Of a stretch of DNA of 64,000 nt, positions 47,399 to 58,641 are shown piece by piece; positions within the stretch are counted from its first letter, which is position 1; the number at the start of each line of letters is the position of its first letter. The position numbers were made by a program, and so were the translations under genes. The stretch is from positions 124,001 to 188,000 of the forward strand of contig NZ_LR732330.1 of the NCBI RefSeq assembly GCF_902506325.1, written 5' to 3'. Under the pieces are notes generated by a model, which was not told the DNA's origin, made no database searches, and saw only the letters and a program-made list of their open reading frames with translations. Source of the stretch: Limnobacter sp. 130 (GTDB lineage Bacteria > Pseudomonadota > Gammaproteobacteria > Burkholderiales > Burkholderiaceae_B).

Positions 47399-48319
47399 TC
47401 AGCTCAGGTGGCTGTGAATGATTTCTGCAAAGGTGGGTGCCAGGGGCTCAGGTAGATCGTGTCCGAGCCCCTTGATTAAATGAAGTTGTGAATTCGGCAC
47501 CAGCTTGGCAATGCGCTCTGAGCAGGCTTTCTTCAACAAAGGGTCATCCAGCCCGTGAATCACGCAAGTGGGCACCTTGATTTCCCTTGTGTAATCTTCA
47601 ATTGAACCTGTCGCGACCACGCAATGGGTTTGACGCAAAACGCCAGCAGGTTTGTAGGCACGGTTATAAGACTTGCGGGCCCGCTCACGCAACTTCAGCG
47701 GGTCGAGTGGATAGCCGGGGCTTCCAATCGCAGTGAATACGCGTTCCACATGCGCTACAACATCATCTATCTTCTGGCTTTTCGGTTTTTTCAGGAACAT
47801 GTTGTGCAACACGTTCGGTGTGGGCATGGGCAATTTTGGATTGTTTGTGCTCGACATCAAAGTGACCAGTTTGCCAATTTTCTCGGGTGCTTTGGCGGCC
47901 ACAATTTGAGAGATCATGCCACCCATGGAAATGCCAAGCAGGTGAGGGCGTTTCAGGTCAAGCGCATCAATCAGGCCAATTGCATCATTGGCCATGATGT
48001 CGAGCTTGTAATTCGTTGGGGTGTGCAAACCCAGTTTGTTCCGAATGAATGTGGCAGGCACATTCACCTTCATGCTGGTGGGGTGCTGATCAGTTAGACC
48101 GATGTCGCGGTTGTCGAAGCGAACCAAGCGATAGCCTCGCTGCAGCAAGGGTGCACAAAATTCATCATTCCACATGGTCAGCTGGCAACCAAGGCCAGCC
48201 ACCATGAAAATGGTTTCCCCATCGTCGGGGCCAGCAGATTCCCACGCCATGTTCAGGCCGGTTGTATTCGATTTTGCAAAGCCTTGCTGCCATTCGATCG
48301 GCTTGCCTGCTGCTTTCAT
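47399..48319 (-). CDS. Alpha/beta hydrolase
   Basis: 306 residues. The nucleophile elbow is GISMGG (LLGISMGGMISQIVA), the oxyanion region is VAGLGCQLTMW, an aspartate lies in HGLDDPLL, and the catalytic His near the C-terminus is in KGLGHDLPEPL. Typical of esterases or haloalkane/epoxide-type hydrolases. GGAG lies 9 bp before the start. Last gene of the trxB-smr-hydrolase minus-strand unit. Confidence 0.85.
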   Translation of the reverse strand: MKAAGKPIEWQQGFAKSNTTGLNMAWESAGPDDGETIFMVAGLGCQLTMWNDEFCAPLLQRGYRLVRFDNRDIGLTDQHPTSMKVNVPATFIRNKLGLHTPTNYKLDIMANDAIGLIDALDLKRPHLLGISMGGMISQIVAAKAPEKIGKLVTLMSSTNNPKLPMPTPNVLHNMFLKKPKSQKIDDVVAHVERVFTAIGSPGYPLDPLKLRERARKSYNRAYKPAGVLRQTHCVVATGSIEDYTREIKVPTCVIHGLDDPLLKKACSERIAKLVPNSQLHLIKGLGHDLPEPLAPTFAEIIHSHLS

Positions 48320-48343
48320 GGATGTTGTCTCCGGTAAGTATTG

Positions 48344-48985
48344 TTATTGTCGGGCTTTCAATATCACCAGCAGGGCACCAGCACCGCCATCGCGTGGCGG
48401 AGCCTGGCAAAAGGCAAGCACCTCGTCCTTTTGCACCAGCCAGCGTTTAACTTTTTCTTTCAGCACGGGTTCTTTGCCAATTGACCCCAAACCTTTGCCG
48501 TGAATGATTCTGACACAACGAATGTCATGTTTTACACTGGATCGCAAGAATTCACCTACAGCGGTGCGTGCCTCATCGGAGCGCAGCCCGTGCAAATCAA
48601 TTTGGGCTTGAATAACCCATTGGCCCTTGCGAAGCTTTTTCAAGGCCTCGACACCCACGCCATTTCGACGATAAGAAAGCTTGTCATCGGTTTCCAGAAA
48701 CCGCTCAACGTCCATTTCGTCGGAAATGCTTTCCCACAGCACCGCCTCATCATCCATTTCTCGCTGGCGAGCAATTGGAGCCGGCTTTTCAAGTTCGTGA
48801 AGTTTCAGGTTGATGTCGGGTAGCGGGGTGACGTCGCGAACCAGTTTCTTGAACAGGTTTGCTTCATCTTGCAGTTTTTTTGCTTCTGCGGCCTTGATTT
48901 TTTCCTGGCGTTCGGCCTCCAGGCGCTGCTCTTTGAGCGAGCGCCTGACCCCTTCAAGGTCGGCCATGGAAGTCAGCTTTTTCAA
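48344..48985 (-). CDS. Smr/MutS-domain protein
   Basis: 213 residues. An N-terminal charged coiled coil (about 1-60) is followed by an Smr domain with the DLHGLRSDEA motif near residue 130 and the HGKGLGSIG loop. Smr domains cut branched DNA or collided-ribosome mRNA in other bacteria. TTG at 48985 begins the family-like KKLTSMADLEGVRRSL; ATG 48967 is an alternative. 25 bp after trxB. Confidence 0.85.
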   Translation of the reverse strand: MKKLTSMADLEGVRRSLKEQRLEAERQEKIKAAEAKKLQDEANLFKKLVRDVTPLPDINLKLHELEKPAPIARQREMDDEAVLWESISDEMDVERFLETDDKLSYRRNGVGVEALKKLRKGQWVIQAQIDLHGLRSDEARTAVGEFLRSSVKHDIRCVRIIHGKGLGSIGKEPVLKEKVKRWLVQKDEVLAFCQAPPRDGGAGALLVILKARQ

Positions 48986-49010
48986 ACCATTCTTACCGCA
49001 GTGAAAGAAA

Positions 49011-49994
<984 letters not shown>

Positions 49995-50030
49995 TCAAAT
50001 GGTGTCTGTTCAAGATATTTCCCTCGAACT

Positions 50031-50058
50031 TTGTCAGAATACAGACTTCAATTATATG
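50031..50058 (+). promoter_or_regulatory. Putative ftsK promoter
   Basis: TTGTCA (50031-50036) and TATATG (50053-50058) with a 16-bp spacer lie just upstream of the chosen ftsK start, leaving a leader of about 20 nt. It supports the GTG start at 50085, rather than longer starts that would overlap the trxB 5' end. Confidence 0.5.
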
Positions 50059-50084
50059 CTGCATTGCGGGCTACTCTTATTACA

Positions 50085-52397
50085 GTGAATTCCAGGACCA
50101 CACAAAATACAAGCACTCTTCGAATCAGCAAACTGTTGCTGGAAATTCGCTGGCTGTGCCTGCTTGTTTTCTCTATTTATCTGTTTCTGATTCTGGTGTC
50201 GCACAGCAGCAGCGATGACAGCTTCTCTCATGAATCAGGCAGCGGCGTTGTCAGCAACTTTGGCGGGGCAGTGGGCGCCCATTTGTCTGACCTGCTGTTC
50301 TTTATCGCGGGTTATTCAGCCTACGCATTGCTCGGCTTGTCTTTCTTCATGTTGTGGCGTGCCCGAAAAATGGTCGACTCAATCGAGCTTCCCGGGTTCA
50401 GTGAACCTTTGCCCAAGTGGATCGCCTGGGTCAGGCCCATTGGTTTTGTTGTGTTGTGGGTTGGGCTTATGGGCCTTGAATCCCTGTCAATTTTCAAGGG
50501 TGCAAACCTGCCAGCAGGGGCGGGCGGTGTTGTGGGCCAAACAGTGGCCAGTATTTTTCAACAGCTTCTGGGCCTCTCCGGCGCGGTTATGCTGCTGCTG
50601 CTGTGTACGGCAGCCGGTCTAAGCGGTTTGTTGGGCCTGAGCTGGGCTGTGATGGCTGAGCGCGTGGGTAGTTTTCTGGAAGGTTTGGTCTTTAAAACCA
50701 AAGAACTGGTTACCGCTTATTTCGATCGCAAGGAAGGCAAAAAAGTTGCCCTGGCCCGTGTTGAAAAAGTAGAACAAAAACGCGAAAAGTTTGAAGAACA
50801 CAAACCCATTCGAATTGAACCAGTGGCCGTGGCTGCCGAACCCTCTGTGCAAGCCATCAAGGAAAAGCAGCAACCTTTGTTTGCTGAACTGACCGAAACC
50901 GAGTTACCGCCCTTGGGTCTGCTCGACGAGGCACCTGCCACCATTGAAACTGTGTCGGCGGACACACTTGAATACACCTCCCGCCTGATCGAGAAAAAGC
51001 TCAGCGATTTCGGCGTGCAGGTACAAGTAATGGCGGCCCAGCCTGGCCCCGTAATTACCCGTTTTGAAGTAGAGCCCGCCGCCGGGGTAAAAGGTTCGCA
51101 GGTGGTGAACTTGGCCAAAGACCTGGCCCGCGCGCTCAGCTTGGTGTCTATTCGGGTGGTAGAAACCATTTACGGCAAAAACCTGATGGGTCTGGAGCTG
51201 CCCAACCCACGCCGGCAGGTCGTTAAGCTGACAGAAATTCTGGGTTCGCAGGTGTACAGCACCAACAAATCACCAGTCACCATGGCCTTGGGCAAAGACA
51301 TTGCTGGCAAGCCGGTGGTGGCCGATCTGGCCAAAATGCCGCACCTGCTGGTTGCAGGTACCACGGGTTCGGGTAAGTCAGTGGGTATCAACGCCATGAT
51401 TTTGTCGCTGCTGTACAAAAGCGGTGCAGAAGAAGTGCGTTTGATCCTGATCGACCCAAAAATGCTTGAAATGAGCGTGTACGAGGGCATTCCACACTTG
51501 CTTTGCCCGGTGGTGACCGACATGCGCCAAGCCGCCAACGCCTTGAACTGGGCTGTGGGCGAAATGGAAAAGCGATACAGGCTGATGAGCAAAATGGGCG
51601 TGCGTAACCTGGCTGGCTACAACGTTAAAATTGCGGAAGCCAAGAAAAACGGCACCAGCATTCCCAACCCGTTCAGCCTGACCCCCGATGCCCCTGAACC
51701 GCTCGACACCTTGCCGATGCTGGTCATTGTAATTGACGAGTTGGCCGACTTGATGATGGTGGTGGGCAAGAAAATTGAAGAATTGATTGCGCGCCTGGCG
51801 CAAAAAGCCCGTGCCGCAGGTATTCACCTGATTTTGGCCACTCAGCGGCCATCGGTCGATGTCATCACAGGCTTGATCAAGGCCAACATTCCAACCCGAA
51901 TTGCTTTTCAGGTTTCATCCAAAATTGATTCCCGCACCATTCTTGACCAAATGGGCGCTGAGGCGCTGTTGGGACAGGGCGACATGTTGTACCTGCCACC
52001 TGGTTCTGGCGTGCCACAGCGTGTACATGGCGCGTTTGTGTCGGATGAAGAAGTACACCGCGTGGTCGAGTACCTGAAAGAGAAGGGCGGTGAGCCCAAC
52101 TACATTGAAGGCATACTGGAAGGCGGTACTGCTGAAGAAGGTGGCAACGCCAGCATGGATGCCACAGCCGGCAGTTTTGATGGCGAGAAAGACGCTTTGT
52201 ATGACCAAGCCGTGGGCATCGTGCTGAAGCACCGCCGTGCCTCCATTTCATTTGTGCAGCGCCATTTGCGCATTGGTTATAACCGTGCCGCGCGTTTGCT
52301 GGAAAGCATGGAGCAGGCCGGTTTGGTCTCAGCCATGCAGTCCAACGGCAACCGTGAAATTTTGGCGCGTGCCGAGGCTGGGCAAGACGACGATTAA
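50085..52397 (+). CDS. ftsK: DNA translocase FtsK
   Basis: 770 residues from GTG 50085, usual for betaproteobacterial FtsK. Four or five N-terminal membrane helices (about 15-190) form the division-septum anchor. A short, charged linker (about 200-280) follows, then the motor domain with Walker A GTTGSGKS near residue 425 and [15 protein letters not shown], and a C-terminal gamma winged-helix domain ([17 protein letters not shown]) that reads KOPS-type sites. It moves chromosome ends to dif during division. Confidence 0.94.
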   Translation: MNSRTTQNTSTLRISKLLLEIRWLCLLVFSIYLFLILVSHSSSDDSFSHESGSGVVSNFGGAVGAHLSDLLFFIAGYSAYALLGLSFFMLWRARKMVDSIELPGFSEPLPKWIAWVRPIGFVVLWVGLMGLESLSIFKGANLPAGAGGVVGQTVASIFQQLLGLSGAVMLLLLCTAAGLSGLLGLSWAVMAERVGSFLEGLVFKTKELVTAYFDRKEGKKVALARVEKVEQKREKFEEHKPIRIEPVAVAAEPSVQAIKEKQQPLFAELTETELPPLGLLDEAPATIETVSADTLEYTSRLIEKKLSDFGVQVQVMAAQPGPVITRFEVEPAAGVKGSQVVNLAKDLARALSLVSIRVVETIYGKNLMGLELPNPRRQVVKLTEILGSQVYSTNKSPVTMALGKDIAGKPVVADLAKMPHLLVAGTTGSGKSVGINAMILSLLYKSGAEEVRLILIDPKMLEMSVYEGIPHLLCPVVTDMRQAANALNWAVGEMEKRYRLMSKMGVRNLAGYNVKIAEAKKNGTSIPNPFSLTPDAPEPLDTLPMLVIVIDELADLMMVVGKKIEELIARLAQKARAAGIHLILATQRPSVDVITGLIKANIPTRIAFQVSSKIDSRTILDQMGAEALLGQGDMLYLPPGSGVPQRVHGAFVSDEEVHRVVEYLKEKGGEPNYIEGILEGGTAEEGGNASMDATAGSFDGEKDALYDQAVGIVLKHRRASISFVQRHLRIGYNRAARLLESMEQAGLVSAMQSNGNREILARAEAGQDDD

Positions 52398-52473
52398 GTT
52401 AGGTTAAGTGTGTATACCCTCAGTACCCGCATGCGTTATTTGAGGTGTAACACCCAACAGGAAGTAGAAATTC

Positions 52474-53109
52474 ATGCGCATTCACCAGTTTTTTAGTCGT
52501 ACTCTCTTGGCTGTAGCCGTTTTTGCGGGTACAAGCTCTGCTGCTTGGGCCTCTGCCCAAGAGGCTTTGAGCAACTTTGTAAAAAACCGCGGTTTCGCAG
52601 AAGGGCAGTTTTCCCAGGTGGTCATATCGCCCAGCGGTGCAGTGAAGCAGCGCGGAACGGGTGAATTCACCTTCTCGCGTCCCGGTAAGTTTCGCTGGGA
52701 AATCAAAAAGCCTTATCCCTTGCTTTTGTTGTCCAACGGGAACACAGTGGTTTCTTACGATGAAGACATGGGCCACGCCACCCAAAAGCCGATTGGTAAT
52801 GCCATGGATTCCACGCCAGTTGCCCTGTTGTTTGGCAGCAAAGACGTCGACAAGCTGTTTAATCTGAAAGACGAAGGCATGAAGGACGGCAAGGAGTGGT
52901 TGGTGATCCGACCCAAAGACAAAGACAACCTGTTCGACTACGCCCGCATTGGCTGGAAAGACGGATTGCCCGTGAACCTGGAAATTCACGATGCCTTGGG
53001 GCAAGTCACCCAACTGGAATTGACCAATTGGGACTTTGCCAAGCAACGCCCCGCCAGCTATTTTGATTTCAAAGCCCCTGCGGGTGTCGACCTTATCAAA
53101 ACGCAATGA
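52474..53109 (+). CDS. lolA: Outer-membrane lipoprotein carrier LolA
   Basis: 211 residues: signal peptide ending near AWA-SA (residue 25), then the LolA fold with the FTFSRPGKFRWEIKKPYP block. It carries lipoproteins from LolCDE to LolB across the periplasm. AGGAA precedes the ATG. Its last 4 bp overlap the rarA start, as is common in this lineage. Confidence 0.93.
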   Translation: MRIHQFFSRTLLAVAVFAGTSSAAWASAQEALSNFVKNRGFAEGQFSQVVISPSGAVKQRGTGEFTFSRPGKFRWEIKKPYPLLLLSNGNTVVSYDEDMGHATQKPIGNAMDSTPVALLFGSKDVDKLFNLKDEGMKDGKEWLVIRPKDKDNLFDYARIGWKDGLPVNLEIHDALGQVTQLELTNWDFAKQRPASYFDFKAPAGVDLIKTQ

Positions 53110-54470
53110 CCTCGGACTTGTTTGGCGATGAACCAAACCAAACGCCCCAGTTGCCTACAGGCAAACCGACTGCCCAGCCTGTTCGGGGGGCAATACCCTT
53201 GGCGGAGCGAATCCGCCCAAACCTGCTCTCCGAAGTTGTTGGCCAAGCCCACCTGTTAGGTCCGGGCAAACCGCTTACCTTGCTGTTCGAGCAGCAGCAT
53301 GTGCATTCACTAATTTTGTGGGGCCCGCCCGGTGTGGGCAAAACCACCTTGGCTCGCCTTCTGGCGGGAGCAGCGGACTCGCAGTTTATTGCCTTGTCGG
53401 CGGTGCTTTCCGGCGTCAAAGAAATTCGTGCGGCCATTGAACAAGCCAGTGAATACGCCCGCACGGGCAAATCCACCATTTTGTTCATCGATGAAATTCA
53501 CCGTTTCAACAAATCGCAACAAGATGCATTGCTGCCCTTCGTTGAATCGGGATTGGTCACCTTCATTGGCGCCACCACTGAAAACCCCTCGTTCGAAGTC
53601 AATTCAGCCTTGTTGTCGCGCTCACAGGTGTACGTACTCAAAAGCCTGGATGCCAACGATTTCACACGTCTTCTGGTCCGCGCGCAGGCAGAGTTAGGCA
53701 CTGAAATTACGGTGGAAAGCGATGCGTTTGATGCCCTGTGCAGTTACGCCGATGGCGATGCACGCCGCTTTCTGAATTTGCTTGAAATTACGTTGCTGCA
53801 AATCAAGGCACAAGGCCTGAGCAGCTTGAGTTTGCCAGCATTAAAACAAATTGCACCCTCGCAAATTCGTCGCTTTGACAAGGGCGGCGATGCCTTTTAC
53901 GATCAAATCTCGGCACTGCACAAATCGGTACGCGGCTCCGACCCCGATGCAGCTTTATACTGGTTTTGCCGCATGCTGGATGGCGGGGCTGATCCCCGCT
54001 ACATGGCGCGCCGCATTGTGCGCATGGCCTGGGAAGACATAGGGCTGGCAGACCCGCGCGCTTTTACCATTGCCAACGAGGCTGCACAAACCTATGAACG
54101 CTTGGGCAGTCCCGAAGGCGAGCTTGCATTGGCCCAGTGTGTGCTGTACCTGGCGATTGCTGCAAAAAGCAATGCGGGTTACAACGCCTACAAGCAAGCC
54201 ATGGCCCATGTGAAGCAAAGCAGTTCCATGCCTGTGCCCATGCATTTGCGCAATGCGCCCACCAATTTAATGAAAGAACTGGGGCACGGCAATGGCTATC
54301 GTTATGCCCACGATGAAGAGGCAGGTCATGCTGCTGGCGAGAGTTATTGGCCTGATGGCATGCAAGCACCCCAGTTTTATCAGCCCACAGACCGTGGGCT
54401 GGAGGGTAAAATTGCAGAAAAGTTGAACTGGCTTGCCCAGCGCAACGCCGAAGCACGCCAAAAAAAGTAA
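53106..54470 (+). CDS. rarA: Replication-associated recombination protein RarA
   Basis: 454-residue AAA+ ATPase of the RarA/MgsA/WRNIP1 family acting at stalled replication forks. Walker A GPPGVGKTT near residue 74, the IDEIHRFNKSQQD Walker B, and GATTENPSFEVNSALLSR sensor region are present; the C-terminal tetramerisation region follows. It lies between lolA (4-bp overlap) and serS (83-bp gap). Confidence 0.95.
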   Translation: MTSDLFGDEPNQTPQLPTGKPTAQPVRGAIPLAERIRPNLLSEVVGQAHLLGPGKPLTLLFEQQHVHSLILWGPPGVGKTTLARLLAGAADSQFIALSAVLSGVKEIRAAIEQASEYARTGKSTILFIDEIHRFNKSQQDALLPFVESGLVTFIGATTENPSFEVNSALLSRSQVYVLKSLDANDFTRLLVRAQAELGTEITVESDAFDALCSYADGDARRFLNLLEITLLQIKAQGLSSLSLPALKQIAPSQIRRFDKGGDAFYDQISALHKSVRGSDPDAALYWFCRMLDGGADPRYMARRIVRMAWEDIGLADPRAFTIANEAAQTYERLGSPEGELALAQCVLYLAIAAKSNAGYNAYKQAMAHVKQSSSMPVPMHLRNAPTNLMKELGHGNGYRYAHDEEAGHAAGESYWPDGMQAPQFYQPTDRGLEGKIAEKLNWLAQRNAEARQKK

Positions 54471-54502
54471 GAAGCACCCACGTTCAGCTTCATCGGGCTT
54501 GA

Positions 54503-55843
<1,341 letters not shown>

Positions 55844-55851
55844 TTGATGGT

Positions 55852-57168
55852 TTAAGCCTGCTGCGCAGGCAACAAAACAGGGCTAAGCACGCATGCCAAT
55901 GCCGAAAGGCCACTAAAGGCCCACAACATGGCGTGTGTGTTTTGCCCGGCCAACAGGCTAACCAGCGCACCTATGATCAAAATCAGAAACCCGATTGCTG
56001 TATTGCTAACCGCAACATAGGCTGAGCGGGTTTCTGCAGTGGCCATGTCCACAAGCAGTGTTTTTCGACCCAAGCGCACACCAGCCAGGCACACCGAGGC
56101 CATGAAGTAAGCGCTGACGAACAATGTCAACGTGTTGATATTTGCCTCAAGCTGCAGAACCAACAGCACAGCAATGCCGACCAAGGCATTGATTCCACTG
56201 GCAATTGCCATCAGGCTTCGGCTTGAGTAATCGGCCAAACGCCCCCAAACGTATCCCGATACTGTATTTGCCAATCCGGAAACTATTAAAAACAGACCGA
56301 TCAATGCAGCATTGCCCAAGGCATTCTGGGCCAGAATGATCAACATGGGCGCACCCAGTGACACGCTGAGCAACAAAGTACGAACAATCACGAAATTGCG
56401 AAAGGGCTTGTCATCTTTCAGCAAACGAAGCGATTTCAGAGCCTCGATACCCGCGTTGCCGCCCCCCTCGGTTGCACCTGGTTCTTCCCGAATCGCCCAA
56501 ATGGCAATCGATGCGACAATCCAGCACAGCCCAGCAATACCAAACAGGCTTGCCAGTATTACTTCGTTGTTTTTAATTTGATTGTAGAAACCCAGGTTGA
56601 GTCCGAGAAGCAGGGTAAAGATGCCAGAAACGCTGGTGGCCAAACCCATCAGTGTGCCGCGCCGCGACTTCGACACAGTTTTTCCCAGTACGTCTTTGGC
56701 TGCAACAGAGCATATCCCGCGCGCGAAACTGAACACCAGCAATGCAGCAAAAATCAGCCAACTCGCCTTTTCCGCTTGAAAATCAAGCATTAATGCAAAT
56801 CCGCATGCCCACAGGGCAAAGCCACTGAGTAAACCCCCAAGCATCCACACGTATTTTCGCAGCGCTTTTGCCCTTATTTTTGCGGCAATGAAAAGCTGGG
56901 GAAGCAATACACCAGCTTCTCGAATGGGCACAGCCAGCGACACCAGCAACATGGGTGCACCCAGCAGACCAAGTACCCAAGGGAATACCAATCGGGCGCT
57001 GGCCACTTCATCAGCCAATTTAGTGAAAAAATTGCTCAGCAGGTGCAAGAAAAAATTGACGGGTTGGTGTTTACAGGACTCGTCGGGAATGTCCTTGCAC
57101 ACGCGCGCGTCTTCGTCGCCCGTGATCAAATCGTACAGGGCAGTGGCTTTGGAATTGGTTTGTTGCAT
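55852..57168 (-). CDS. MFS permease
   Basis: 438 residues with about twelve predicted membrane helices after a soluble N-terminal stretch of about 50 residues containing an acidic TGDEDARVCKDIPDESC region. A motif-A-like DVLGKTVSKSRRGTLMG is between TM4 and TM5 and GRKTLLVDMA near TM10. No substrate can be assigned. It lies alone on the minus strand, between serS and a bidirectional terminator. Confidence 0.8.
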   Translation of the reverse strand: MQQTNSKATALYDLITGDEDARVCKDIPDESCKHQPVNFFLHLLSNFFTKLADEVASARLVFPWVLGLLGAPMLLVSLAVPIREAGVLLPQLFIAAKIRAKALRKYVWMLGGLLSGFALWACGFALMLDFQAEKASWLIFAALLVFSFARGICSVAAKDVLGKTVSKSRRGTLMGLATSVSGIFTLLLGLNLGFYNQIKNNEVILASLFGIAGLCWIVASIAIWAIREEPGATEGGGNAGIEALKSLRLLKDDKPFRNFVIVRTLLLSVSLGAPMLIILAQNALGNAALIGLFLIVSGLANTVSGYVWGRLADYSSRSLMAIASGINALVGIAVLLVLQLEANINTLTLFVSAYFMASVCLAGVRLGRKTLLVDMATAETRSAYVAVSNTAIGFLILIIGALVSLLAGQNTHAMLWAFSGLSALACVLSPVLLPAQQA

Positions 57169-57184
57169 GGCGATACTTTAGCAA

Positions 57185-57215
57185 TTAAAAAGGCACCCGA
57201 AGGTGCCTTTCAGAG
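57185..57215 (-). terminator. Terminator between the MFS gene and the 189-aa protein gene
   Basis: AAAGGCACC (57189-57197) and GGTGCCTTT (57202-57210) form a 9-bp stem with a CGAA loop. On the minus strand a T-rich tract follows, so it terminates the transcript of the 189-residue gene upstream of the MFS gene. Confidence 0.85.
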
Positions 57216-57252
57216 CAAATGCTTAAGCCGTGTAAGCAAAGTGACAAGCCAT

Positions 57253-57822
57253 TTACTGCGCGCCGACAGTGGCCTTGATGGCTGCGATGAATTTTTCGCT
57301 TTGCGCAATATTGCTCACAGTGGCTTCCAGGCCATGACGGGCTGAGGCCAAGCGAATAAAACGCTCCATGCGGCGGGTTTCATGCTTGTTCCAGCGCACT
57401 GTGAATGAAACAACCCGATTGTTGTCGATCCATACATTGCTGGGTTTAAGGAACATGAAGTCGCCCAAGGCCACTTTGGGCAAGCCTACTTGCCCGCTTG
57501 CATCCACGCCTGTGAATTGAACCAGCAATGGTGTTCCGTTTTGAAGCCAGCTGTTGTTTTCGATGGCGTCACAGAAAATTGAGCAGGTAGACCAAGTGAG
57601 TCCACTGTAGCGAACCATGAACGCAAGTCTGGATTCTTCGAAATTATCTGTTACATCTGAACCCACTGCAGCCAAATCTTCAGGTTTTACCTTAAGTGCC
57701 AAGAGTTCTTGTTCAAGCGTACTGTAAGCAATACTCGAACGAATTTGATCCGGAATAGGCTTGACCTGTAACCAGTGGAACAGGCAATAAGACCGAGTCA
57801 AACGCTCTGCAATCGAACTCAT
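57253..57822 (-). CDS. Uncharacterised protein, 189 aa
   Basis: Not recognised. ATG 57822 has GGGAG 6 bp upstream. No signal peptide or membrane helix. The middle contains aromatic-rich GLTWSTCSIFCDAIENNSWLQ and a PKVALGDFMFLKPSNVWI region, and the C-terminus is basic (RWNKHETRRMERFIRLASARHG). Probably cytoplasmic. Terminated by its own hairpin and alone on the minus strand, next to GIY-YIG and NYN genes. Its function cannot be inferred. Confidence 0.65.
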   Translation of the reverse strand: MSSIAERLTRSYCLFHWLQVKPIPDQIRSSIAYSTLEQELLALKVKPEDLAAVGSDVTDNFEESRLAFMVRYSGLTWSTCSIFCDAIENNSWLQNGTPLLVQFTGVDASGQVGLPKVALGDFMFLKPSNVWIDNNRVVSFTVRWNKHETRRMERFIRLASARHGLEATVSNIAQSEKFIAAIKATVGAQ

Positions 57823-58020
57823 GGTGAACTCCCGATAAACATGCTGCAACGTTATTGGTACTAGGCTCGGAGTTTTTCAGATTCACACCGAGACTCTAAC
57901 CAAACCCCTTGACTCAACAATCAAAAGTAATACCGATTTGTGGGTAAGAATCAAGAAAAGGTTCAATTATTGTTAACGCTGAACTTGAAAATTGGAATAC
58001 CAGTTTCTTAAAAAAGTTGC

Positions 58021-58413
58021 TTAAGCTGCCTTTTCCTGCTTCTTTTGATGTTCTCCTACTCGTTTTACAGAATATTCGCTGAGAAATTGTGACAATAAGT
58101 TGTCCCAATCAGGGTTCAGTGACTCAATTAACAAAAGACGCATATCCCGAGGCCAGTTTCTGACCCGGCGCAGTCGGGCTACAAACTTGTCGTGATCAGT
58201 CCAAACTTCGAAATAAACAAGGCGATCGAGCCTGTGATAGTGCGCATAGTCACGGCGCACGCCCTGAAGATGTTCATCCATACGGGTAGCGAGACAGTTT
58301 GTATCACCAAGATACAGGGGGCCATTGGGTTTGCTGTTCGACAAAATATACAGCCAGTATTTGTCTTGTTTTCTGGCGGTGTCTTGCAAGCTACTGTCCG
58401 GGTTTCTGCTCAA
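58021..58413 (-). CDS. GIY-YIG-type protein lacking the usual catalytic Glu
   Basis: 130 residues from TTG 58413, with GGAGG 5 bp upstream. The core is like the small single-domain GIY-YIG family: WLYILSNSKPNGPLYLGDTN, LATRMDEHLQGV and LRRVRNWPRDMRLLLIESLNPDW. The catalytic Arg in LATRMDEH is present. In the position where homologues have an invariant metal-binding Glu (as in REKQLKKW), this protein has Leu (ARLRRVRNW), so it may be an inactive or non-nuclease member. Divergent from the NYN gene. Confidence 0.8.
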   Translation of the reverse strand: MSRNPDSSLQDTARKQDKYWLYILSNSKPNGPLYLGDTNCLATRMDEHLQGVRRDYAHYHRLDRLVYFEVWTDHDKFVARLRRVRNWPRDMRLLLIESLNPDWDNLLSQFLSEYSVKRVGEHQKKQEKAA

Positions 58414-58460
58414 TTCATCCTCCGCGCCATTCGGTTGTATGGGTATTAAAAACTTGTAAG

Positions 58461-58480
58461 TACAATACTTATTGATTGTA
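58461..58480. promoter_or_regulatory. Dyad TACAAT-N8-ATTGTA between the GIY-YIG and NYN genes
   Basis: A perfect 6-bp inverted repeat with an 8-nt spacer lies 48 bp upstream of the GIY-YIG start codon, in the AT-rich 228-bp divergent region. This is a possible operator; the protein that would bind it is not known. Confidence 0.35.
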
Positions 58481-58566
58481 TGTGTATTGCCTATTTTGCA
58501 GTGCGGCTTTCTCCCTCTTAATGGGTGGCACCATCGCTATTTTTGACGGATATTAGGTGGTAATAT

Positions 58567-58614
58567 ATGAATGGAGAATTATTTACTACAGTCGGAATGA
58601 AACCGACAAATTAA
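58567..58614 (+). CDS. Possible 15-codon leader ORF upstream of the NYN gene
   Basis: ATG 58567 is preceded by AGGTGG 6 bp upstream. The frame encodes a 15-residue peptide (MNGELFTTVGMKPTN) and stops at 58614, 27 bp before the NYN start. A hairpin, GTCGG-N7-CCGAC (58591-58607), lies inside it. This combination is typical of attenuating or translation-coupled leaders, but no homology supports it; it could be chance. Confidence 0.3.
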   Translation: MNGELFTTVGMKPTN

Positions 58615-58641
58615 TTATTATTATATTTATCAAAGGCTTAT

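Noticed and set aside
55855-55871. Hairpin GCCTGC-TGC-GCAGGC as a serS/MFS terminator
   Set aside because: Three-nt loop and no U-run on either strand; it is inside the MFS coding end.
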